Assembly (NCBI GenBank): GCA_009844425.1
Contig: VYBN01000010.1
Location: 1-38,854 of the forward strand
Direction of reading: 5' to 3'
From: Gammaproteobacteria bacterium
Lineage (GTDB): Bacteria > Pseudomonadota > Gammaproteobacteria > Steroidobacterales > Foliamicaceae
DNA: 38,854 nt
The notes beneath the pieces were generated by a model that was not told the origin of the DNA, made no database searches, and saw nothing but the letters and a program-made list of their open reading frames with translations. The translations under genes and the position numbers were made by a program. Below are positions 28,698-34,911 of this stretch, in pieces. Numbering within the stretch: the first letter of the stretch is position 1; every line of letters starts with the position of its first letter.

Positions 28698-29797
28698 TTC
28701 GGAAAACAACCCTTGCATTGTGCGCCCCGGCGGTGCTCGCATTCGCCGCCGGCGACGCGCACGCCGACTTTGACATTGGCGAAATCCGTCTGCCGCCGGG
28801 CTTCGAGATCGAGGAATACGTGACCGACCTCAGAAACGCCCGCGGTCTCGCGATCGGTGAGAACGGCACGCTGTTCGTGGGCACCCGGAATGCCGGGAAG
28901 GTGTACGCGGTGCGTAATCCCGGCGGCCCCGGCCAGGAGATCATCGAACTGGCCTCGCGCCTGCTGGCGCCGAACGGTTTGGCGGTGCGCGGTTCGTCGC
29001 TGTTCGTGGCGGAGATTCACCGCATTCTGGAATACGAGAACATCGAACAGCGGCTCGGGGAGGGCATCAGCCCCAAGGTGTTTCATGACGGCCTGCCCAC
29101 CGCCCGGCATCACGGCTGGCGTGCTATCGGCTTCGCGCCCGACGGCTGGATGTACGTGGCGGTAGGCGCGCCCTGCAACGTTTGCGACAGCTATGCGACG
29201 ATCGAGCGTATTCCAGCGCAAGGCGGCGAACGCGAAGTCTATGCGCGGGGCGTGCGCAACAGCGTGGGCCTGGCCTGGCATCCGGAAACCGGCGAACTCT
29301 GGTTCACGGAAAACGGACGCGACCTGATGGGCGACGACATTCCGCCGTGCGAACTGAACCATGCCCCGCGGCCCGGCATGCACTTCGGCTTCCCTTTCTG
29401 TCACGGCGCGGACATCCCCGACCCGGACGCGAAATGGGCCGCGCTGGGCGACTGCGCCTCGGCCGAGCCGCCGGCGCAGGAACTGGGGCCCCACACCGCT
29501 CCGGTGGGCCTGACGTTCTATACGGGCGACGCATTTCCCGCCGAATACAAGGGACGGCTGTTCGTCGCCGAGCACGGCAGCTGGAACCGGAGCAGGAAAA
29601 TCGGCTACCGGGTGATGATGCTCGAGCTCGAAGGCAATGAAGTCGTGAGCTACGAGCCGTTCGCGGAGGGCTGGCTGCGCGGCGAGGAGACGCTCGGACG
29701 GCCGGCTTACGTCATCGAGGATCGCGAGGGCAACCTGCTGATCAGCGACGACCACCGCGGCGTCATATACCGCGTCCGCTACACCGGCGCCAGCTGA
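28694..29797 (+). CDS. Secreted PQQ-type sugar/sorbosone dehydrogenase-like beta-propeller
   Basis: A 367-residue periplasmic protein with a signal peptide (MIRKTTLALCAPAVLAFAAG, cleavage after AHA, about residue 24). The mature part is a six-bladed-propeller type seen in sorbosone/soluble glucose dehydrogenase-like proteins: LPPGFEIEEYVTDLRNAR, HHGWRAIGFAPDGWMYVAVG, GVRNSVGLAWHPETGELWFT, ENGRDLMGDD, LFVAEHGSWNRS. Such proteins may bind PQQ and oxidise sugars or aldehydes, but no substrate can be assigned. ATG 28694 overlaps the dctM stop. Coupling to a TRAP transporter suggests it acts on, or produces, the transported compound. Cysteine pairs near PCNVC and CHGAD are a possible disulfide or heme-like curiosity. 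Confidence 0.85.
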   Translation: MIRKTTLALCAPAVLAFAAGDAHADFDIGEIRLPPGFEIEEYVTDLRNARGLAIGENGTLFVGTRNAGKVYAVRNPGGPGQEIIELASRLLAPNGLAVRGSSLFVAEIHRILEYENIEQRLGEGISPKVFHDGLPTARHHGWRAIGFAPDGWMYVAVGAPCNVCDSYATIERIPAQGGEREVYARGVRNSVGLAWHPETGELWFTENGRDLMGDDIPPCELNHAPRPGMHFGFPFCHGADIPDPDAKWAALGDCASAEPPAQELGPHTAPVGLTFYTGDAFPAEYKGRLFVAEHGSWNRSRKIGYRVMMLELEGNEVVSYEPFAEGWLRGEETLGRPAYVIEDREGNLLISDDHRGVIYRVRYTGAS

Positions 29798-29800
29798 AGC

Positions 29801-29894
29801 CCTTCGTTTGCCCCCTCCTCGTGGGAGCGTTGGAGCAGGGACAGCGAGAATCGAGCCAGGATGGCGTCTCCCACGAGGAGGGGGCAAACGAAGG
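29801..29894. repeat. Perfect 27-bp inverted repeat with 40-base loop (hairpin family B, copy 1)
   Basis: Arms 29801-29827 and 29868-29894 are perfect reverse complements over 27 bp, beginning CCTTCGTTTG and ending GTGGGAG. The 40-base loop (29828-29867), read on the minus strand, starts ACGC and contains GCCATCCTGGCTC. This matches the ACGC start and GCCATCCCTGGCTC of the second copy at 32755. It sits 3 bases after the dehydrogenase stop and 62 bases before sppA, so it may act as a terminator, but it looks like one member of a dispersed palindromic family. Confidence 0.85.
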
Positions 29895-29956
29895 AGCGGA
29901 ATCGAAGCGCCGGCATCCGGTACACTAGGCGCAGCAAATATGAGGAGTAAAGGCTC

Positions 29957-31810
29957 ATGATCGGAAAGTTATTTCGCGCTATCTGGACGGGTGTCGACGG
30001 TTTTCGCAAGGTCATCCACCTGGTCCTGATGATCTTCGTGTTCGTTGTGATGCTGGCGGCGCTGGGATCGGGCCAGACGCCCGTGAATATCAAGGACGGC
30101 GCCGTCCTGCTGTTGAACCCTTCGGGAGTGCTCGTGCATGAGCTCAGCGCCGGAGAGCTTGATCTGGAATTGCTGCGCATGAACGATGATCCGCCGCCCG
30201 AGACGCTGGTAAGGGACGTGGTGCGGGCGCTCAGGCACGCCGCCGGGGACGATCGGATCGCGGCCGTGCTGGTGGACATCGACGGTCTGGCCGGCGGCGG
30301 CTTTACCAAGTTGCAGGATGTGGCCGCGGCGATGCGCGAATTTCGCGAGTCCGACAAGCCGGTGATCAGCTATTCGAGTTGGTACGGGCAGAGCGGCTAC
30401 CTGCTGGCGTCCCAGGCGGATGAGGTGTTCGTGCATGACTACGGCGGGGTGGACATCCGCGGCATGGGCCGCTGGCGGATGTACTACGCCGAAATGTTCA
30501 ACAAACTCGGCATCGACCCGCACGTGTTCCGGATAGGCGAGTACAAGTCCTTTGTCGAGCCGTATTTCCGCAACAGCATGTCCGACGAGGACCGGCAGAG
30601 CGCGGAACAGTGGCTGGGCGCGCTGTGGGGCGAGTACCAGCGCGAGGTCACGGAGGCCCGGGAGCTGGCCGCGGACGCGCTGGACCAGTACGCGGCGAAC
30701 TTCACCGAGGCCCTGGAGGCCGCTGGGGGCGACCTGGCGCGGGTCAACCTCGAGGCCGGCCTGGTCGACGCGATACACAACGACGAGACCTTCAAGGAAT
30801 ACATGAAGGAACGGTTCGGCGATTCCGAGGACGGCGAATACCACAAGGTCGGGTTCGCTGACTACCTGACGGTGGCCGACCGCGAGAACCCGCCGCACTC
30901 CGACGACGAAAACAAGGTGGGCGTGGTTGTGGTCGCGGGTTCCATCATCGACGGCAGCGCCGGGCCCGGCGCCGCCGCTGGCGACAGCATCGCCAAGCTG
31001 GTTCGCCATGCCGCCGAGGAGGAAGACATCAAGGCTCTGGTGTTGCAGGTGGACAGCCCGGGAGGCAGCGCATTCGCGTCCGAAGTGATTTCCGGCGCGG
31101 TCGCGACCGTCTCCGAGGCGGGCAAGCCGGTCGTGGTTTCCATGAGCAGCGTGGCGGCCTCGGGCGGTTACTACGTCGCCGCGGAGGCCGACGAGATCTG
31201 GGCCTATTCGGGAACCATTACCGGGGCGATCGGAGTGGGCGCGGTGTTCTTTACCGCGCCCAAGCTGCTGGAGCGCATCGGCTTTACCGAGGACGGGCTG
31301 GGAACCACGCCGCTTTCGGAACAGGGCCGCATCGGACGGGACCTGGACGAAGACCTCCGACGGCAGGTGGACTCGCAGATCGGCAGGGTCTATGAGCGGT
31401 TCGTGGGCCATGTTTCTCAGGGGCGCGGCATGACCTTTGAGGAAGTGGACGGCATCGGCCGCGGCCGCGTCTGGATCGGCTCCGACGCCGCGTCCATCAA
31501 CCTTGTCGACAATATCGGCACGCTGGAAGACGCGGCCGAAAGCGCCGCCGGGCTGGCCGGCCTGGAGGAGGGCGAGTACAGCGTGGAGCGGATCAAGCGC
31601 AAGCGCCCGTTTTTGACGGGCCTAAGCGAATTCTTCCAGTTGCGCCTGACGAGGCTCAAGCAAAGGCTGGGCAACGGTTCGGAGCCGGACCGGTTCATGG
31701 ACGCGGTCCAGCAGGCGAGAAAGATATTGAACGCCGAACTGGACCAGTTGGCGCAACTCAACGACCCGCGCGGCTTCTACTACCACTGCGGAACCTGCGC
31801 CGTCTATTGA
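29957..31810 (+). CDS. sppA: Signal peptide peptidase SppA, long (67K) type
   Basis: Membrane-anchored serine protease that degrades cleaved signal peptides, 617 residues, with two fused ClpP-like domains as in E. coli SppA. An N-terminal membrane anchor lies at about 18-37 (KVIHLVLMIFVFVVMLAAL). The predicted general base is K197 in RIGEYKSFVEPYF, and the nucleophile is S402 in SSVAASGGYYVA. LQVDSPGG near 364-370 and GAIGVGAVF flank the active site. Both residues of the Ser-Lys dyad are present. The ATG has a GAGGAG site upstream. Its only near neighbours are the hairpin upstream and the hydrolases downstream, with no clear functional link. Confidence 0.96.
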   Translation: MIGKLFRAIWTGVDGFRKVIHLVLMIFVFVVMLAALGSGQTPVNIKDGAVLLLNPSGVLVHELSAGELDLELLRMNDDPPPETLVRDVVRALRHAAGDDRIAAVLVDIDGLAGGGFTKLQDVAAAMREFRESDKPVISYSSWYGQSGYLLASQADEVFVHDYGGVDIRGMGRWRMYYAEMFNKLGIDPHVFRIGEYKSFVEPYFRNSMSDEDRQSAEQWLGALWGEYQREVTEARELAADALDQYAANFTEALEAAGGDLARVNLEAGLVDAIHNDETFKEYMKERFGDSEDGEYHKVGFADYLTVADRENPPHSDDENKVGVVVVAGSIIDGSAGPGAAAGDSIAKLVRHAAEEEDIKALVLQVDSPGGSAFASEVISGAVATVSEAGKPVVVSMSSVAASGGYYVAAEADEIWAYSGTITGAIGVGAVFFTAPKLLERIGFTEDGLGTTPLSEQGRIGRDLDEDLRRQVDSQIGRVYERFVGHVSQGRGMTFEEVDGIGRGRVWIGSDAASINLVDNIGTLEDAAESAAGLAGLEEGEYSVERIKRKRPFLTGLSEFFQLRLTRLKQRLGNGSEPDRFMDAVQQARKILNAELDQLAQLNDPRGFYYHCGTCAVY

Positions 31811-31897
31811 GCATCGGGGCGGTTTCCGACTCGCTGCAGGCGGGCCTGGTGGTAAGTTGGCTGATCTGGCGCGGCCGCGCTCAGAGGAGTAGTGAAT

Positions 31898-32731
31898 ATG
31901 TCGAAATCAACGCGTAGGGCATTTGTCGGAGGGGCCATAGCGGCCGCGGGGCTGCAGGGCGCGGGAGCGCATGAACGGTCGGAGGACAGTGTACTGTTCG
32001 TCCTGGTGCACGGCACCGGTCACGGTGGCTGGTGCTGGAAATTCGTGCGGGACATCCTCGGCGAACAGGGGCATCGGGTCTACACGCCCACGCTGACCGG
32101 CTGCGGCGAGCGCTCGCACCTGCTTCACCCCGGCATCGGGCTGGATCTCCATATTCAGGACATCGTCAACGTGCTCGAATGGGAAGAACTCGAAAACGTG
32201 GTGCTGGTGGGGCATTCCTACGCCGGGCTGGTGATTTCCGGCGTGGCGGACCGGGCCAAGGACCGGCTGCGGCACCTGGTCTATCTCGATGCGATCGTTC
32301 CGCGGGACGGCGACAGCCTGCTGACGGCGCGCCGCGACATCAGCCCGGAGGAAATGGCCGCCAACGAGCAGCAATTGCGCCGGATTGCGCCGGACGGAAA
32401 CTACATCGCGGGCTTTTCCGCCGAGCGCTTCGGCATTCCGCCCGAACCGGCCGATGTCGTGGCCTGGGTAGAGCGGCGCCTGACCCCGCACCCGATCAAG
32501 AGCTGGCTGGACCCGGTGGAGTTCGAGAACGGCGGCGAGGAAGGCGTGCCCTGCACCTTCATCGAATGCACCGAACCGGCCATGCCGGGCAGCGGACTCA
32601 ATATGCACGCCAAACATGCGCAGGAGCATCCGGACTGGCGCTACGTGGAACTCAAGACCGGCCACGACGCCATGGTGACCGCACCGCAGGACTGCGCCGA
32701 CCTGTTCCTGGCCGCCGCCCGTTCTTTCTGA
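31898..32731 (+). CDS. Alpha/beta hydrolase with twin-arginine signal
   Basis: A 277-residue esterase-like protein. Residues 1-26 form a twin-arginine export signal (STRRAFVGGAIAAAGLQGAG). The hydrolase core starts LFVLVHGTGHGGWCW (oxyanion HG motif), with nucleophile elbow GHSYAG (S107) and catalytic His in KTGHDAMVT (H256). It resembles EstC/pyrethroid-hydrolase and plant salicylate-esterase-type enzymes; the substrate is unknown. ATG 31898 is chosen over GTG 31892 because GAGGAG lies 8 bases before it. The gene directly downstream is a close paralogue without the signal peptide, so this is a tandem duplication with different predicted locations. Confidence 0.9.
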   Translation: MSKSTRRAFVGGAIAAAGLQGAGAHERSEDSVLFVLVHGTGHGGWCWKFVRDILGEQGHRVYTPTLTGCGERSHLLHPGIGLDLHIQDIVNVLEWEELENVVLVGHSYAGLVISGVADRAKDRLRHLVYLDAIVPRDGDSLLTARRDISPEEMAANEQQLRRIAPDGNYIAGFSAERFGIPPEPADVVAWVERRLTPHPIKSWLDPVEFENGGEEGVPCTFIECTEPAMPGSGLNMHAKHAQEHPDWRYVELKTGHDAMVTAPQDCADLFLAAARSF

Positions 32732-32754
32732 GCAAGGGCGGCGCTTTGATCCCG

Positions 32755-32860
32755 CCTTCTCATCGCTCCCTTCTTCCGGGAGACGCATAAATCCATCCAT
32801 GGAGCTTGGTTCCGCCATCCCTGGCTCACACACTCCCGGAAGAAGGGAGCGATGAGAAGG
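32755..32860. repeat. Perfect 28-bp inverted repeat with 50-base loop (hairpin family B, copy 2)
   Basis: Arms 32755-32782 and 32833-32860 are perfect reverse complements over 28 bp, starting CCTTCTCATCG and ending CCGGGAG. The loop (32783-32832) starts ACGCATAAATCCATCC and contains CGCCATCCCTGGCTC, shared with copy 1 at 29801. The arms differ from those of copy 1 at many positions, yet each copy pairs perfectly with itself. It lies between the two hydrolase genes. Its right arm includes the ribosome binding site (GGGAG) and ATG 32852 of the second hydrolase. Confidence 0.85.
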
Positions 32861-33625
32861 CTACGGGGTGACGCACTGGAAACGATAACGTTCGTCCTCG
32901 TTCACGGCACCGGCCATGGCGGCTGGTGCTGGCGGTTCGTTCGCGGGATCCTGGCAGGGCAGGGACATCGCGTCTACACGCCCACGCTGACCGGTTGCGG
33001 CGAGCGTTCCCATTTACTCCATCCGGACATCGGCTTGGAGACACACATTCAGGACATCGTGAACGTGCTCGAATGGGAAGAACTGGACGACGTCGTGCTC
33101 GTGGGTCATTCCTACGGCGGATGCGTCGTTTCCGGTGTTGCCGACCGGGCCAAGGACCGGCTGCGGCACATGGTTTACCTGGACACAGTCATTCTGAGCG
33201 ATGGTGAAAGCCTGGCCGGCTCACGCCGGCAGATGAGCGATGCCGAGCGGGATGCCGATATCGAGCGCCGGCGGAGCATGGCGCCGGACGGCGAATACAT
33301 CGTGGCGCGCTCCGGAGAGCTCTACGGCATACCGCCCGAGCCCGCGGACGTCCTCGAGTGGGTGAACCGGAGGCTGACTCCGCATCCGCTGAAAAGCTGG
33401 CTGGAGCCGGTGAAGTTCGAGAACGGCGGCGAGGAAGGCGTGTCCAGGACCTTCATCCGCTGCACCGCCCCCGAAATGCCGTTCAGCGGAATAAGGGACC
33501 ACGCGATGTTCGCAAAGGAGCACCCCCAATGGCGGTATGAGGAGCTTGCGACCGGCCACGACGCCATGGTGACCGAGCCGCAGGCCTGCGCCGACCTGTT
33601 CCTGGCCGCCGCGCAGTCCCCTTAG
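32852..33625 (+). CDS. Alpha/beta hydrolase, cytoplasmic paralogue of the preceding gene
   Basis: A 257-residue protein very similar to the upstream hydrolase across the whole core (FVLVHGTGHGGWCW, YTPTLTGCGERSHLL, IQDIVNVLEWEEL). Nucleophile S87 lies in GHSYGG and the catalytic His in ATGHDAMVT (H236). It lacks the twin-arginine signal, beginning MRRLRGDALETITFVLVHG, so it is predicted to stay in the cytoplasm. The ATG and first three codons lie inside the right arm of the hairpin repeat, with GGGAG as ribosome binding site. An alternative downstream start would remove part of the first strand, so ATG 32852 is likely real. Substrate unknown. Confidence 0.88.
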   Translation: MRRLRGDALETITFVLVHGTGHGGWCWRFVRGILAGQGHRVYTPTLTGCGERSHLLHPDIGLETHIQDIVNVLEWEELDDVVLVGHSYGGCVVSGVADRAKDRLRHMVYLDTVILSDGESLAGSRRQMSDAERDADIERRRSMAPDGEYIVARSGELYGIPPEPADVLEWVNRRLTPHPLKSWLEPVKFENGGEEGVSRTFIRCTAPEMPFSGIRDHAMFAKEHPQWRYEELATGHDAMVTEPQACADLFLAAAQSP

Positions 33626-33708
33626 CGGAACGAGGCCCCGTAGCCCTCGTCGAGGCCGGCATACAGGAGGTTGGACTTACGCATTAGCAGTGCGATTGCT
33701 TGCGCAAG

Positions 33709-34041
33709 CTATGGCTTGCTGCTCGTGGTCAGGGTATCCGCATTGCCTGGACGGGCTTCGACCACCGCGAGCCTCTCACGAATGGCGGCTTGACCCACTT
33801 CAAGTGCTGCAAGCCTTTCCCGAATGGCGGACTGGCCTATTTGAAGATTCTCAATCTGTGCAGTCAGCCTGACATCCACTCCGTCAATCTGTTCGCTGAG
33901 TTTGGCGTCTATTCGTTCAATTTTTCCGTCCAGCCAAGCGGCCTGGCCGAGCACGGCCAGCAGAATGGTCACGCCCAGCGTAATCACCGCCACGAGTTCC
34001 GCGCTGGCGCGGCGGACGGCATCTTCAGGCTTCTTGCTCAC
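33709..34041 (-). CDS. Small membrane-anchored coiled-coil protein
   Basis: A 110-residue protein from GTG 34041, with AGGA 8 bases upstream. One membrane segment (LVAVITLGVTILLAVLGQAAWL, about residues 14-35) is followed by a heptad-patterned coiled coil. A 14-residue unit is repeated nearly exactly: IGQSAIRERLAALE then VGQAAIRERLAVVE. No catalytic motif and no recognised family; the layout resembles short DUF1640-like or phage-type coiled-coil anchors. It is transcribed opposite to its neighbours and ends at a GCTTGCGCAAGC palindrome (33698-33709) that might be part of its terminator. Moderate confidence that it is a real gene, based on the organised repeat and start signals. Confidence 0.6.
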   Translation of the reverse strand: MSKKPEDAVRRASAELVAVITLGVTILLAVLGQAAWLDGKIERIDAKLSEQIDGVDVRLTAQIENLQIGQSAIRERLAALEVGQAAIRERLAVVEARPGNADTLTTSSKP

Positions 34042-34278
34042 AACGCAAATCCTACCCTCATTCGGAATGTTTGCAACACACACCAAACGGCGCCTGTTCG
34101 GCAACGTAAAGGCGCATTTCCTAAAATCTCCCTGTTCGCATGCATTCGCACGGATGCCATCAGGGCCCGGGAATCAATGACTTGCATAAAGCGGCCGGAT
34201 ATATGCAGGCACGATGGCAGACCGGTGGCCGTAAGCTTCCCGACATTCGACGCAGGTTGAAATCTGTTTCACCCCGCG

Positions 34279-34434
34279 TTAATGGGCAAATTGAGGGCGA
34301 ATCACTCCGGTTTCTCGCGCGTACCGATCCCAGTCACTGGTTAATTCAGCCAATTTATCGGGGTATTGAGATGCCAGGTCATTCGATTCGGCGGGGTCTT
34401 CCTCAATGTTGTAAAGCTGCCATGGCCCTCCAGA
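34279..34434 (-). pseudogene. Arylsulfatase C-terminal remnant
   Basis: The minus frame ending at the TAA at 34279 reads [19 protein letters not shown], then [20 protein letters not shown] and a short tail. This is the C-terminal signature of type I sulfatases (W-x-L-Y-x-x-x-x-D-P-x-E-x-x-D-L-A). About 50 residues remain. The catalytic N-terminal part with its C/S-x-P-x-R sulfatase motif is absent, and homology stops near 34431, where a crotonase remnant begins on the other strand. It is therefore a broken end left by a rearrangement. Confidence 0.7.
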
Positions 34435-34437
34435 GCC

Positions 34438-34824
34438 CTGGAGCCCAGGCGCGGATTGATTGCCATGGCCGGAGGCGTGCACCGTCTCCCCCGGCAGCTT
34501 CCTCTGAAGATCGCCATGGGGCACCTGCTCACCGGGCGAGACATGTCAGCCGCGCGTGCAGCCGAGCTTGGATTGGTCAATGACGTCGTACCAAAATCCG
34601 AGCTTGACGCCGTCGTGGGTTCGTACGTTGACGACATACTGGCGTGTGCGCCGCTGGCAGTACGGGCAACCAAGGAATGCGTGATGCGCGGACTGGACTA
34701 TTCCCTTGCAGAAGCCGCGACACGAGATTACGAGTGGGAGCAGCGACGGTTGGCGAGCGATGATGCAAAGGAAGGTCCAAAGGCCTTTGCTGAGAAACGA
34801 TCTCCCGTCTGGACGGGCAAATAG
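34438..34824 (+). pseudogene. Enoyl-CoA hydratase (crotonase) C-terminal remnant
   Basis: The plus frame from about 34438 reads [20 protein letters not shown], then [41 protein letters not shown] and a C-terminal [15 protein letters not shown]. This is the second half of a crotonase: the GLI..AGG..RLPR stretch and LTGR..SA..A..LGLVN are diagnostic. The N-terminal half, including the first oxyanion-hole segment, is missing, and the upstream DNA codes for a sulfatase tail on the other strand. The 129 codons remain open, so the break may be recent. An ATG at 34366 would add unrelated residues antisense to the sulfatase remnant. Confidence 0.75.
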
Positions 34825-34832
34825 CAGCATAT

Positions 34833-34861
34833 CCTGGTGGCCTGCGGTGCAGGCCGGCAGG
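34833..34861. terminator. Hairpin after the crotonase remnant
   Basis: GGCCTGC-GGT-GCAGGCC (34839-34855) is a perfect 7-bp stem with a 3-base loop, and flanking CCTG/CAGG (34833-34836 with 34858-34861) extends it. It lies between the plus-strand remnant and the 3' end of the minus-strand LRR gene and could end transcription of both. No T tract is present. Confidence 0.4.
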
Positions 34862-34911
34862 ATCACATGAGGAGGCTCTGCCTTGGGCCAGAAATGGCGT
34901 GGCCGGCGGTT

